A stretch of DNA of 64,000 bases from positions 1 to 64,000 of the forward strand of contig NZ_CVRM01000004.1 in NCBI RefSeq assembly GCF_001258055.1, read 5' to 3'. Below are positions 18,091 through 27,250 of the stretch, piece by piece. Source of the stretch: Phaeobacter italicus (GTDB taxonomy: Bacteria; Pseudomonadota; Alphaproteobacteria; Rhodobacterales; Rhodobacteraceae). A program made the translations under genes and the position numbers. Under the pieces are notes generated by a model that did no database searches, was not told where the DNA came from, and saw only the letters and a list, made by a program, of their open reading frames with translations. How positions within the stretch are numbered: position 1 is the first letter of the stretch; each line of letters begins with the position of its first letter.

Positions 18091-18849
18091 ATGAAGGTAC
18101 TCGTGCCTGTGAAGCGCGTGATCGACTACAACGTGAAGGTTCGTGTCAAAGCGGACGGAAGCGGTGTCGATCTGGCCAACGTTAAGATGTCGATGAACCC
18201 TTTCGACGAAATCGCCGTCGAAGAGGCGATTCGCCTGAAAGAGGCCGGCAAGGCCGAAGAAATCGTCGTGGTTTCCATTGGCGTCAAACAGGCGCAGGAA
18301 ACCCTGCGCACTGCGCTGGCCATGGGTGCGGATCGTGCCATTCTGGTGGTTGCCGCCGATGATGTGCACACCGACATCGAGCCGCTGGCCGTCGCGAAAA
18401 TCCTGGCCAAGGTGGTCGAGGAAGAGCAGCCCGGTCTGGTTCTGGCGGGCAAACAGGCCATTGACAACGACATGAACGCCACCGGCCAGATGCTGTCGGC
18501 GATCCTCGGTTGGAGCCAGGCGACCTTTGCCTCGGAAATGGGCATCGATGGCGACAGTGCCGTCGTGACCCGCGAAGTTGACGGCGGCCTGCAGACCATC
18601 AAGGTCAAGATGCCCGCGATCGTCACTGTGGACCTGCGCCTGAACGAGCCGCGCTATGCGTCGCTGCCCAACATCATGAAGGCCAAGAAAAAGCCGCTGG
18701 ATGAGAAAACCGCCGATGATTACGGCGTTGATGTCACGCCGCGTCTGGAAATCGTCAAAACCTCCGAGCCCGCGGCACGCGCGGCCGGTATCATGGTCGG
18801 CTCGGTGGACGAGCTGGTCGCAAAACTCAAAGAAGCGGGGGCTGTGTAA
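18091..18849 (+). CDS. etfB: Electron transfer flavoprotein beta subunit
   Basis: Small subunit of the ETF heterodimer that accepts electrons from acyl-CoA dehydrogenases and passes them to ETF-ubiquinone oxidoreductase. 252 aa, normal length. Starts [20 protein letters not shown] and contains the ETF-beta signature region [23 protein letters not shown], which forms the recognition loop. The stop TAA shares its last base with the ATG of etfA. A dedicated ETF inside this island fits the nine ACADs encoded around it. Confidence 0.96.
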   Translation: MKVLVPVKRVIDYNVKVRVKADGSGVDLANVKMSMNPFDEIAVEEAIRLKEAGKAEEIVVVSIGVKQAQETLRTALAMGADRAILVVAADDVHTDIEPLAVAKILAKVVEEEQPGLVLAGKQAIDNDMNATGQMLSAILGWSQATFASEMGIDGDSAVVTREVDGGLQTIKVKMPAIVTVDLRLNEPRYASLPNIMKAKKKPLDEKTADDYGVDVTPRLEIVKTSEPAARAAGIMVGSVDELVAKLKEAGAV

Positions 18850-19775
18850 TGGCTGTTCTTCTTCTCGCAGAAGTCACCAATGGTGAACTGGCAATCGACG
18901 CAACCGCCAAGGCCGTGACCGCGGCCAAGGCCCTGGGCGATGTGACCGTTCTGTGCGCGGGCGCCTCTGCTGCTGCCGCAGGCGACGCCGCCGCCATGAT
19001 CGACGGTGTGGCTAAGGTTCTGGTCGCCGAAGACGCATCGCTGGGTCACCGCCTGGCCGAACCGACCGCCGCGCTGATCGCATCGCTGGCCGGTGACTAT
19101 GAACATATCGTCGCCCCGGCCACCACGGACGCCAAGAACGTCATGCCGCGCGTTGCCGCGCTGCTGGACGTGATGGTCCTGTCGGACGTGTCCGGCGTTG
19201 TCGATGGCAACACGTTCGAGCGCCCGATCTATGCCGGGAACGCGATTCAGACCGTCAAATCGTCGGATGTGAAAAAGGTCATCACCTTCCGCACCTCGAC
19301 CTTTGATGCCGCTGGCGAAGGCGGGTCTGCCTCGGTCGAAAGCATCGGCGCCGGGGACGACCCCGGCTTGTCGGAATGGGTCGAAGACAAGGTCGCCGCA
19401 TCGGATCGTCCCGAACTGACCTCGGCCGGTGTGGTCGTGTCCGGCGGGCGCGGCGTTGGCTCCGAAGAGAACTTTGCCCTGATCGAGAAACTGGCCGACA
19501 AGCTGGGCGCCGCCGTTGGCGCATCCCGCGCCGCCGTCGACTCGGGCTTTGCACCGAACGACTGGCAGGTGGGTCAGACCGGCAAGGTCGTGGCACCGGA
19601 TCTGTACATCGCCGCCGGCATATCGGGCGCGATCCAGCACTTGGCCGGGATGAAGGACAGCAAGATCATCGTCGCGATCAACAAGGACGAAGAAGCCCCG
19701 ATCTTCCAGGTCGCCGACTTCGGACTGGTCGCCGACCTGTTCCAGGCCGTCCCCGAACTGACCGAGAAGCTGTAA
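18849..19775 (+). CDS. etfA: Electron transfer flavoprotein alpha subunit
   Basis: FAD-binding large subunit of ETF, 308 aa. The C-terminal FAD domain is clear: [52 protein letters not shown] and [20 protein letters not shown]. It ends this operon at a strong intrinsic terminator. A copy dedicated to this island is inferred; a second housekeeping etfBA elsewhere in the genome would be expected. Confidence 0.96.
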   Translation: MAVLLLAEVTNGELAIDATAKAVTAAKALGDVTVLCAGASAAAAGDAAAMIDGVAKVLVAEDASLGHRLAEPTAALIASLAGDYEHIVAPATTDAKNVMPRVAALLDVMVLSDVSGVVDGNTFERPIYAGNAIQTVKSSDVKKVITFRTSTFDAAGEGGSASVESIGAGDDPGLSEWVEDKVAASDRPELTSAGVVVSGGRGVGSEENFALIEKLADKLGAAVGASRAAVDSGFAPNDWQVGQTGKVVAPDLYIAAGISGAIQHLAGMKDSKIIVAINKDEEAPIFQVADFGLVADLFQAVPELTEKL

Positions 19776-19806
19776 GGGCCACGGCCCAACCCGCCAAAAC
19801 GCATCA

Positions 19807-19838
19807 AAGGCCCGCCGAACCCCCGGCGGGCCTTTTTT
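19807..19838 (+). terminator. Intrinsic terminator after etfA
   Basis: Stem GGCCCGCCG / CGGCGGGCC with a short AACCCC loop followed by six T residues, 32 bp after the etfA stop. This is a textbook rho-independent terminator for the transporter-ETF operon. Nothing further is recognised from here to operator B. Confidence 0.9.
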
Positions 19839-19943
19839 GGTACGAGCCGAATGGGCGGCGAGCGGATCGGACGGACCAGGATGCGCGCGGTCCTAAGCCT
19901 TGTGACGCCTCGTCAGAACGGCTCCGGTTCATTGTCAAGAAGC

Positions 19944-19957
19944 AAAACACTTGTTAG
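19944..19957. promoter_or_regulatory. Operator B upstream of the ACAD at 19998
   Basis: AAAACACTTGTTAG, followed by ATTT, keeps the right half-site TTGTTAGA exactly and 10 of the 12 defined core positions. It lies 40 nt upstream of the ATG, the same spacing as operator A. Confidence 0.55.
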
Positions 19958-19997
19958 ATTTTGGCTCAACACAAGCTTGAATCGATAGGAAAAATTC

Positions 19998-21155
19998 ATG
20001 TCTCTGATTAAGAACTCCCCTAGCTGGGCAGTGGATGAACACAAGATGTTCGCCGATAGTACACGCAGGCTTTTCGATGCAGAGATGGCTCCGAAGATTG
20101 AAAAATGGACGGAACAGGGAATTGTTGACCGCGACTTCTGGAAAACAGTCGGTCAGCAGGGTGTCATGGGTGGCTCGATTGCCGAAGAATATGGTGGGTT
20201 CGGTGGCGGCATCGGGTTCGACGCGATTACCGTCTACGAGCAGGGGCGCACCGGTGATACGGGTTGGGGCTATGGGATCCAGTCCATCGTAATCCATTAT
20301 CTCAACGCATATGGCAGTGAGGAACAGAAGAAAAAGTGGTTGCCGAAACTGGTCAGCGGCGACAGCGTTGCGGCGATTGCCATGACCGAGCCTGGAACGG
20401 GCTCTGACCTCCAGAACGTACAAACCTATGCGGAAAAGGATGGCAACCACTACAAGATCAACGGATCGAAGATCTTCATCACCAACGGGCACGCGGCGGA
20501 TCTGGTTGTGATCGTGGCAAAGACCGACCGCAACGCCGGCGCCAAGGGCCTTTCGTTGATCGTTCTGGAAACCGAGGGTGCCGAGGGCTTTCGCCGGGGA
20601 CGGAACCTGAAGAAACTGGGTATGAAAGGTTCGGATACGGCTGAGCTGTTCTTCGAAGATGTACGCGTGCCTACGGCGAACCTGCTTGGTCCGGAAGAGG
20701 GGCAGGGGTTCTACCAGCTGATGAAGCAGCTGCCTTGGGAGCGGCTGATGATCGGCATTACCGCGCTCGGTTTTATTGATTTTGCGATCGGTGAAACGGT
20801 CAAATATGTTCAGGACCGCAAGGCATTTGGAAGCCGGATCATGGACTTCCAGAATACGCGCTTCAAACTGGCGGAATGCAAAACCAAGGCCGAATTGCTA
20901 CGTTCCTTCGTCAATGATGGGCTCGCGCGTCTTGAAGCGGGCGAACTTGATACGGCCACGGCTTCGATGGCGAAATGGTGGGGCAGCCAGACGCAGAACG
21001 AGGTCATGCATGAATGCCTGCAACTGCACGGTGGTTACGGTTTCATGATGGAATACCCCATCGCGCGTCTTTATGCCGACAGCCGGGTCCAGATGATCTA
21101 TGGCGGCACCAACGAGATCATGAAGGAATTGATCGCACGTTCGATGGACGTTTGA
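19998..21155 (+). CDS. Acyl-CoA dehydrogenase (LCAD-like)
   Basis: 385-aa FAD enzyme introducing an alpha,beta double bond into an acyl-CoA. FAD and substrate motifs are IAMTEPGTGSDLQNV and INGSKIFITNGHAADL. The C-terminal region reads HGGYGFMMEYPIAR and then MIYGGTNEI, with Gly in place of the medium-chain catalytic Glu. The base is likely the Glu of LPWERLMIG, as in long-chain and isovaleryl-CoA dehydrogenases. It is a single-gene unit behind operator B. The gene converges on the minus-strand CoA-transferase, 21 bp away. Confidence 0.92.
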   Translation: MSLIKNSPSWAVDEHKMFADSTRRLFDAEMAPKIEKWTEQGIVDRDFWKTVGQQGVMGGSIAEEYGGFGGGIGFDAITVYEQGRTGDTGWGYGIQSIVIHYLNAYGSEEQKKKWLPKLVSGDSVAAIAMTEPGTGSDLQNVQTYAEKDGNHYKINGSKIFITNGHAADLVVIVAKTDRNAGAKGLSLIVLETEGAEGFRRGRNLKKLGMKGSDTAELFFEDVRVPTANLLGPEEGQGFYQLMKQLPWERLMIGITALGFIDFAIGETVKYVQDRKAFGSRIMDFQNTRFKLAECKTKAELLRSFVNDGLARLEAGELDTATASMAKWWGSQTQNEVMHECLQLHGGYGFMMEYPIARLYADSRVQMIYGGTNEIMKELIARSMDV

Positions 21156-21176
21156 TCCGTCCGGTGCCGGGTGGGG

Positions 21177-22355
21177 CTATTCCCTACCCGGCCCCAGAAT
21201 TTCGTCGCTGTGTTCCCCAAGTCGCGGGGCCGGGCGATGATCATGTCGCGCCGGGGTCGCTGAGAAGCGTATCGGCGGGCGTGTCGTCCAGATCGCACCT
21301 TCGGTCGGGTGATCAATCCGTTGAAAGAACCCGGTCGCGGCAAGATGGGGATCGTTCGGCAAATCTGACAGGTTGCGCACCGGCATGGCTGGTATGTCTG
21401 CCTGCTCCATCAGGGCAAGCCAGTCATTCGTGGTCCGGGTCAGCGCAATCTGCGCCACCATATCGTATACCGCGCCGATGTTGCGGCTACGGGTGTCCAT
21501 GTCCGTGACCCAGACATGGTCGATCATGTCATTGCGCCCAACCGCCTTGAAAAACCGTGCCCATTGTACGTTGGTGTAGGGCAGAATGGTGATGTAGCCA
21601 TCAGCGGTCTGAACTGGACGCCGGTGCGGAACCAGCATGCGGGCATAGCCGAAATCCTGCGGAGTCTCTTCAAAGGTGGCCCCATCCATATGTTCGGCCA
21701 ACAGGAAGGCGGCCAGCGTTTCAAACATCGGAACCTCGACATGCTGGGCCTCTCCAGTACGTTCGCGGTGGAACAGGGCACCCATCACGGCATAGGCGGC
21801 GGTGACCCCGCCAAGCTTGTCGGCGAGAATTGTCGGGGCATAAGCGGGCGGTACCCCAGGGTCGCGCAAGGTTGCCAAGCTGGCCAATCCCGACACCGAC
21901 TGGACGGAATCGTCGAATGCAGGCTTGGCGGCATAGGGCCCGTCCTGCCCGAAACCGGTGGCGGATACCATGATCAGGTTCGGGTTTTCCTGGCGTAGAG
22001 TTTCGGGATCCAAAGACAATCTGGCCAGCGCCGCAGGCCGAATGCTCGAAATCATCACATCGGCATCGATGAGCAGTTTGCGCAACTGATCGCGACCGGT
22101 TTGCGTTTTTAGGTCCAGTACGACACTGCGCTTGTTACGGTTGGCCCCCAGAAAAGCGGCACCCATCAGCTTGTTGCGCGATGGCTGGACCTGGCGAAGA
22201 AGATCGCCCTCGGGGCCTTCCACCTTGATCACATCGGCCCCCAGATCGCCCAGCATCTGCGTCGCCAAAGGTCCGAAAACCACAGAAGTCAGATCGACGA
22301 TCTTCACGCCTTGAAGAAGCCCCGGTTTGTTCTCAGCGGTCATTTGGTTGTCCAC
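21177..22355 (-). CDS. CaiB/BaiF family CoA-transferase
   Basis: Class III CoA-transferase, about 390 aa. Family signature VKIVDLTSVVFGPLATQMLGDLGADVIKVE near the N-terminus, then ISSIRPAALARL and GFGQDGPYA. The adduct-residue region is HVEVPMFETLA (Glu in place of Asp). The start is GTG at 22355 or ATG at 22343; a GGGTGG sequence could serve either. It is the second gene of a two-transferase operon read leftward from operator C, 21 bp after its partner. Two different class III proteins side by side may form a heteromer or act on successive acids. Confidence 0.88.
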   Translation of the reverse strand: MDNQMTAENKPGLLQGVKIVDLTSVVFGPLATQMLGDLGADVIKVEGPEGDLLRQVQPSRNKLMGAAFLGANRNKRSVVLDLKTQTGRDQLRKLLIDADVMISSIRPAALARLSLDPETLRQENPNLIMVSATGFGQDGPYAAKPAFDDSVQSVSGLASLATLRDPGVPPAYAPTILADKLGGVTAAYAVMGALFHRERTGEAQHVEVPMFETLAAFLLAEHMDGATFEETPQDFGYARMLVPHRRPVQTADGYITILPYTNVQWARFFKAVGRNDMIDHVWVTDMDTRSRNIGAVYDMVAQIALTRTTNDWLALMEQADIPAMPVRNLSDLPNDPHLAATGFFQRIDHPTEGAIWTTRPPIRFSATPARHDHRPAPRLGEHSDEILGPGRE

Positions 22356-22376
22356 CCTTTTAGTTGCCCACCGTTT

Positions 22377-23522
22377 TTATGAACGACGGCCGAACTCGGC
22401 GCGAAGGGCTTTGCCTTGCGCATCGAAGGCCGGGCAGGGGCCCAGTGCCGTTTCGCCGAGGCTGCGCCGGATCGGGGGGGTCGGGACGTTGATTTCACCG
22501 GAAGGCGTGCGAATTACGGACCGGTCAAGCTGGGGGTGACCGGACAGGGTCGCCACGTCGTTCACCGCGCCCGAGGCAATGCCCGCAGCGTCAAGCCGCT
22601 TCAGCATCTCGGCGCGGTCATGCGAGGCGAACACGGCCTTGATGAGAACTTCGAGCGCGGGTTTGTTTTCAATTCGCGACGTGTTGTCATGGAACCGGGG
22701 GTCGGTTGCCAAAGCCGCATCGCCCAGTATGTGTTCACAGAACCGTTGCCATTCGCCGCTGTGCTGAACGGTAATGACGACAAGCTGACCGTCCTTGCAT
22801 TCATAGGCCCCGTACGGGCAGATGACCGTGTGGTTCAGTCCGACACGAGGTGTCGGCTTGCCAAGGTGATCGTGATACAGCAGCGGAACCGACATCCAGT
22901 CGGCCATCACATCAAACATTGCCACGGAAACGCCGCTGCCCTTGCCGGTGCGATCACGCCCGACAAGTGCTTCGCAGATTCCAGCATGGGCTGTCATACC
23001 GGTGGCGATATCGCAGACCGACACGCCCACCCGTCCTGGTCCGTCGGGTGTACCGGTCACTGATGCCAGACCGCTCTCGCATTGCACCAGAAGGTCATAG
23101 GCCTTGGCGTCGCGCATCGGGCCGTCTTCGCCATATCCGGTGATGTCGCAGGTCACGAGACGCGGGAAGCTCTCTCGCAGAGTCGCGGAATCGAGCCCGA
23201 GCTTGGCCAGCGCGCCAGGCAGCAGGTTCTGAATAAACACATCTGCGTTTTCCAGCATCCTGAGCAGGATTTCACGGTCTTCGTCGGCTTTAATGTCCAA
23301 GGCGACCGATTCTTTGCCTCGGTTCAGCCATGTGAAATAGGCGCTTTCACCGTTGGCGGCGGTATCGTAGGCGCGGGCGAAATCGCCTGCGCCCTTGCGT
23401 TCGATCTTGATCACGCGCGCGCCGGCGTCGGCCAGCCGCGAGGAGCAAAAAGGCGCGGCGACTGCCTGTTCCAGCGCAACGACGAGTTTGCCGGAAAGGG
23501 GGGCTAAGTCTGAACCTGGCAT
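22377..23522 (-). CDS. CaiB/BaiF family CoA-transferase
   Basis: Class III CoA-transferase, 381 aa. N-terminus LSGKLVVALEQAVAAPFCSSRLADAGARVIKIE, followed by VFIQNLLPGALAKLG and GYGEDGPM. Unlike the other three transferases in the window it has Asp in the adduct position (GVSVAMFDVMADW). This is the form found in CaiB and formyl-CoA transferase, so it is the best candidate for an active transferase of the pair. Its start is 37 nt from operator C, shared with the divergent DUF35/Ltp2 operon. Confidence 0.9.
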   Translation of the reverse strand: MPGSDLAPLSGKLVVALEQAVAAPFCSSRLADAGARVIKIERKGAGDFARAYDTAANGESAYFTWLNRGKESVALDIKADEDREILLRMLENADVFIQNLLPGALAKLGLDSATLRESFPRLVTCDITGYGEDGPMRDAKAYDLLVQCESGLASVTGTPDGPGRVGVSVCDIATGMTAHAGICEALVGRDRTGKGSGVSVAMFDVMADWMSVPLLYHDHLGKPTPRVGLNHTVICPYGAYECKDGQLVVITVQHSGEWQRFCEHILGDAALATDPRFHDNTSRIENKPALEVLIKAVFASHDRAEMLKRLDAAGIASGAVNDVATLSGHPQLDRSVIRTPSGEINVPTPPIRRSLGETALGPCPAFDAQGKALRAEFGRRS

Positions 23523-23558
23523 GAGTTTCTCTCAATTGATCCTGAAAGGTTGACTAAA

Positions 23559-23574
23559 TCTAACAATTGTTAGA
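23559..23574. promoter_or_regulatory. Operator C, perfect palindrome in a divergent promoter region
   Basis: TCTAACAATTGTTAGA is a perfect 16-bp inverted repeat matching the island consensus. It lies 37 nt from the CoA-transferase start at 23522 (minus) and 53 nt from the DUF35 gene start at 23627 (plus), so one bound repressor could silence both operons. Confidence 0.85.
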
Positions 23575-23626
23575 AAGATTATCAATACGCTTAAACAATG
23601 ACTGGGTCGCTTGAAGGAGAACACCT

Positions 23627-24004
23627 ATGCAGGATGCCAAAGGACCAGACCAGCTTTTCCAACGCGCGCTGGCAGAGGGCGAGATTCTGCTGCCCAAGTG
23701 CGACGACTGCAGGGCCTATCACTTTTTCCCGCGAGTCTTGTGTCCACATTGTCATGGCACCGCGATTTCGTGGAAGCAGGCTGGCGGCAAGGGACGGGTC
23801 CACACCACAACAGTCGTGCGCCGAAAGCCCGAACGGGGCGGCGACTACAACGTATGCGTCGTCGAGCTGGACGAGGGTGTCCGGATGATGAGCCGGGTCG
23901 AGGGCATTGCCCCGGGTGAGGTCGTCATCGACATGCCTGTAACCGCATTCGTGGGCGAGGCCGAGGGTGTTCCGGCCGTGCTTTTCAAACCGTCGGAGGG
24001 ATAG
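23627..24004 (+). CDS. Zn-ribbon OB-fold protein (DUF35), partner of the Ltp2-like protein
   Basis: Small 125-aa protein with an N-terminal rubredoxin-like zinc ribbon (CDDC near residues 25-28, CPHC near 39-42) and a C-terminal OB fold. Known DUF35 proteins bind and stabilise SCP2-type thiolases or aldolases; in actinobacterial steroid side-chain degradation the DUF35 domain of ChsH2 binds the aldolase Ltp2. Here the SCP2-like gene begins 3 bp downstream, so a complex is likely. First gene behind operator C. Confidence 0.88.
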   Translation: MQDAKGPDQLFQRALAEGEILLPKCDDCRAYHFFPRVLCPHCHGTAISWKQAGGKGRVHTTTVVRRKPERGGDYNVCVVELDEGVRMMSRVEGIAPGEVVIDMPVTAFVGEAEGVPAVLFKPSEG

Positions 24005-24007
24005 GCC

Positions 24008-25159
24008 ATGACCACTGAACTTCGGGGAAAATCCGCCATCGTGGGAGCCGGTCATGCCGGTTTCGGAGAGGCCCATGGCCTGACGGCCTATGATGTCATG
24101 GCGCAATCCGCGCTTGCGGCGCTTGGCGATGCCGGGCTGAAACTGTCCGACGTCGACGGGCTGTTCTGCACCATGATGGAAGACAGCATGCCGGCGCTTA
24201 TGGCGGCGGAGTATCTGGGCATCCAGCCCCGGTTCATTGATGGCACGATGTCGGGCGGTTCGTCCTTCGTAAACTACCTGACGTCCGCGACCATGGCGCT
24301 GGACGCCGGTCTGTGTGATGTCGCGCTGATTGTTTATGGCTCCAACCAGCGCACCGCGTCGGGCAGACTGGTGACCGCTTCACGTCCGCCGGCCTACGAG
24401 GCGCCGTATAATCCGCGCTATCCGATCTCGGCCTATGCGATGGCGGCGGCGCGGCACATGCATGAATATGGTACCACCCGCGAACAGCTGGCCGACGTGG
24501 CCGTTGCCGCGCGGGCCTGGGCGCAGCGCAACCCCGAAGCGTTCGAGCGCGGCCCGCTGACCCGCGAGGACGTGTTGGGTGCGCGCATGGTGGGCGATCC
24601 ATTGACCGTGCGCGACTGTTGTCTTGTCACCGACGGTGGCGGCGCGATCGTAATGGTCCGCGCGGACCGCGCCCGGGATTTCCCGAAGGCACCTGTCTAT
24701 GTGCTGGGCAGTGCTGCGGCAAGCTCGCACCGGCAGATTTCCCAGATGAAGGATTTCACCGTGACCGCGGCCCGCGACTCGGGCGCGCGCGCCTTTGCGG
24801 CGGCCGGAGTGACCCCTGCGGATATCCAGGCGGTCGAGCTCTATGATGCCTTCACCATCAACACGATTTTGTTTCTCGAAGATCTTGGGTTCTGCGCGAA
24901 GGGCGAGGGAGGGGCCTTTGTCGAGGGCGGACGCATCGCGCCTGGCGGCGTGTTGCCGGTGAACACGAATGGCGGCGGCCTGTCCTGCGTGCACCCCGGG
25001 ATGTACGGCATCTTCACAGTGATCGAGGCTGCTCGTCAGATCCGTGGCGACGCGCCGGGCATTCAGTTGAAGGATATCGACCTGGCGCTGGCGCATGGCA
25101 ACGGCGGTGTGCTGTCCAGCCAGGTCACGGCGATACTTGGATCGCAAAACACGCTCTGA
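24008..25159 (+). CDS. SCP2/thiolase-fold protein without the nucleophilic Cys, Ltp2-like aldolase candidate
   Basis: 383-aa thiolase-superfamily protein. Where thiolases carry the acylated Cys, this sequence has GTMSGGSSFVNYL, with no cysteine. This matches the Ltp2 type of retro-aldolase, which releases a C2-C3 acyl-CoA from a beta-hydroxy, beta-branched CoA ester. A conserved ELYDAFTINTILFLEDLG supplies the Tyr/Asp region used in Ltp2, and GGGLSCVHPGMYG keeps the His loop. It lies between its DUF35 partner and a hydratase-2-type MaoC, the order expected for hydration then carbon-carbon cleavage. Thiolase annotation by name alone would be misleading. Confidence 0.82.
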   Translation: MTTELRGKSAIVGAGHAGFGEAHGLTAYDVMAQSALAALGDAGLKLSDVDGLFCTMMEDSMPALMAAEYLGIQPRFIDGTMSGGSSFVNYLTSATMALDAGLCDVALIVYGSNQRTASGRLVTASRPPAYEAPYNPRYPISAYAMAAARHMHEYGTTREQLADVAVAARAWAQRNPEAFERGPLTREDVLGARMVGDPLTVRDCCLVTDGGGAIVMVRADRARDFPKAPVYVLGSAAASSHRQISQMKDFTVTAARDSGARAFAAAGVTPADIQAVELYDAFTINTILFLEDLGFCAKGEGGAFVEGGRIAPGGVLPVNTNGGGLSCVHPGMYGIFTVIEAARQIRGDAPGIQLKDIDLALAHGNGGVLSSQVTAILGSQNTL

Positions 25160-25182
25160 CGGCAACTAAGGGAGGAAAGTAA

Positions 25183-26040
25183 ATGCCATTGGATTTCGAG
25201 GCATTGTCGAACTGGGACTTTGAGGAAATCGAACAGACGCTGACCGAACGGGATACCATCCTGTATGCACTCGGCCTTGGGTTCGGCGAGGATCCGACCG
25301 ACAAAAAGGAGCTGGCCTATGTCTATGAGGACGGGCTCAAGGCAGTTCCCTCGATGGCGGTCATTTTGGGGTATCCCGGCTTCTGGCTGCGCGATCCCAA
25401 GACCGGCGTAAACTGGCAGAAAGTGCTGCACGGCGAACAGTGGCTCGACATCTACAAGCCGCTGCCGACAACTGGCCGGATTGTCGGCCGCAGCAAGATC
25501 GACTTCATCGCCGACAAGGGCGAGGGCAAGGGAGCCGTCATTTACCAAAGCCGTGATATTATCGACGCGGACAGCGGTGAAAAACTGGCGCGCGTGGCGA
25601 TGTCGGCTTTCTGTCGCGGTGATGGGGGGTTCGGCGGTGAAAACCAAGCGGGTCCGGCACCCGCAGTGCTGCCTGATCGGGCGCCTGATCATGTATGTGA
25701 TATCGATACCCTGCCGCGCCAAGCCCTTATTTATCGTCTCAGCGGTGATTTCAATCCGCTTCATGCTGACCCGGATGTTGCCCGTTCTGTCGGGTTCGAC
25801 CGCCCGATCCTGCATGGTCTGGCGACCTATGGGCTGGCGGCCCGGGCGATTCTAAAGACGTTGCTTGACTATGATTCTGCCCGGCTTGTCGGTCTGGATG
25901 TTCGGTTCTCGGCGCCGGTCTATCCCGGCGAAACCGTGCGGTTCGAAATCTGGGAAGAGGACGGCGAGGCCCGGTTTCGAGCATCTATTCCGGCACGCGA
26001 CGTGGTTGTTCTGAACAACGGCGCGGCGCGCTTCGCCTGA
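25183..26040 (+). CDS. Double hot-dog MaoC family enoyl-CoA hydratase 2
   Basis: 285-aa protein with two hot-dog repeats. The C-terminal half carries the hydratase-2 motif YRLSGDFNPLHADPD, with catalytic Asp and His, followed by FDRPILHGLATYGLAARA. This is the arrangement of the hydratase domain of eukaryotic MFE-2, which makes (3R)-hydroxyacyl-CoA. The N-terminal half lacks the motif and probably shapes the acyl pocket. Good ribosome site GGGAGGAAAG precedes the ATG. It lies between the Ltp2-like gene and a CoA-transferase. Confidence 0.9.
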   Translation: MPLDFEALSNWDFEEIEQTLTERDTILYALGLGFGEDPTDKKELAYVYEDGLKAVPSMAVILGYPGFWLRDPKTGVNWQKVLHGEQWLDIYKPLPTTGRIVGRSKIDFIADKGEGKGAVIYQSRDIIDADSGEKLARVAMSAFCRGDGGFGGENQAGPAPAVLPDRAPDHVCDIDTLPRQALIYRLSGDFNPLHADPDVARSVGFDRPILHGLATYGLAARAILKTLLDYDSARLVGLDVRFSAPVYPGETVRFEIWEEDGEARFRASIPARDVVVLNNGAARFA

Positions 26041-26050
26041 GGCAGTGAAG

Positions 26051-27187
26051 ATGGCTCAACCGCTCAAGGATATCCTGGTGCTGGATTTCAGCACCCTTCT
26101 TCCCGGTCCGATGGCGACGCTCATGCTGTCTGAGGCCGGCGCCGAAGTGATCAAGTTCGAGCGTCCCGGAGTCGGCGAGGACGCGCGCCACACGGAGCCA
26201 AAGATCGACGGAGAGAGCATCGGATTTGCTGTGTTGAACCACGGCAAGCGATCGGTGGCCATCGACCTCAAGTCAAGGGGCGCAGTGGAACGTCTGCGCC
26301 CCTTAATCGAGAAGGCCGATGTTCTGGTAGAGCAGTTCCGTCCCGGCGTGATGGACCGGCTCGGGCTTGGTTATGATGCTCTGCGCGAGATCAATCCCGG
26401 TCTCATCTATTGTTCGATCACCGGCTATGGCCAGACCGGACCAAAGGCCAGCGCCGCCGGCCACGACCTCAACTATGTTGGTGATGCGGGTATCCTGTCG
26501 CTCAGTCGCGGACCCGATGACCAGCCAACGGCACCGTTCGGGCTGGTCGCCGATATCGGAGGCGGAACCTATCCTGCGGTGATGAATATCCTGCTGGCCC
26601 TGATTGCGCGGCAGGCGAGCGGGCAGGGGACGCATCTGGATATCGCAATGTCCGAGGGAGCGTTCGCCTTTGCCTATTGGGCCCATGCCGAAGGTGTGAT
26701 TGCCGGGCAGAACATCAAGAACGGTGGCAGCCGCCTGACGGGTGGCCTGGCCCGGTATCGGCTTTATACGGCCGCGGACGGGCGTCAGATCGCCGTCGGC
26801 GCGTTGGAAGAAAAGTTCTGGCAGTCGTTCTGCGATGTCATTGGTTTGCCGGTGGCGCTTCGCGATGACTGGTCCGATCCAAATGCCTGTGCCGCGGAGG
26901 TTGCACGTCGTCTTAGGGAACATCCCTCGACCCATTGGGAGGCTTTGCTGGCAGCGGCAGATTGCTGCTGTTCGGTCGTGAAAACGCCCGCCGAGGCGGC
27001 ACATGACCCGCATTTCAAAGCGCGTGACGTGTTCGGGCGGGCCGTAAAAATCTCCGGCCGGAACGCGCCTGCTTTGCCGCTGCCAATTGCGCCGGAGTTC
27101 CGTTCTTCGGGAAATTCGGTCGGAGTTGCAGCCACTCTGGGCGAAGACAATACGCGTTATGGCGTGGACCAACCAAAGACAGAGTAA
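26051..27187 (+). CDS. CaiB/BaiF family CoA-transferase
   Basis: Class III CoA-transferase of 378 aa. N-terminal signature ILVLDFSTLLPGPMATLMLSEAGAEVIKFE resembles alpha-methylacyl-CoA racemase (AMACR)-like members as much as true transferases. The adduct position is Glu (HLDIAMSEGAFAF). In AMACR the acid/base residues are an Asp-His pair and a Glu, so racemisation of a 2-methyl branch is a reasonable alternative. ATG at 26051 is preferred over the in-frame GTG at 26045 because of the GAGG spacing. Last gene of the operon behind operator C. Confidence 0.85.
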   Translation: MAQPLKDILVLDFSTLLPGPMATLMLSEAGAEVIKFERPGVGEDARHTEPKIDGESIGFAVLNHGKRSVAIDLKSRGAVERLRPLIEKADVLVEQFRPGVMDRLGLGYDALREINPGLIYCSITGYGQTGPKASAAGHDLNYVGDAGILSLSRGPDDQPTAPFGLVADIGGGTYPAVMNILLALIARQASGQGTHLDIAMSEGAFAFAYWAHAEGVIAGQNIKNGGSRLTGGLARYRLYTAADGRQIAVGALEEKFWQSFCDVIGLPVALRDDWSDPNACAAEVARRLREHPSTHWEALLAAADCCCSVVKTPAEAAHDPHFKARDVFGRAVKISGRNAPALPLPIAPEFRSSGNSVGVAATLGEDNTRYGVDQPKTE

Positions 27188-27219
27188 ATCCCGTTGACGG
27201 GCAGGTTTTGAATCGGCAA

Positions 27220-27235
27220 TCTAACATATGTTAGA
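27220..27235. promoter_or_regulatory. Operator D, perfect palindrome
   Basis: TCTAACATATGTTAGA is a perfect inverted repeat. It ends about 16 nt upstream of the ATG at 27251, closer than at most sites. A bound repressor would cover the ribosome-binding leader or the -10/+1 region of the operon 27251-32737. Confidence 0.85.
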
Positions 27236-27250
27236 AAAAGGGAGGGGCCA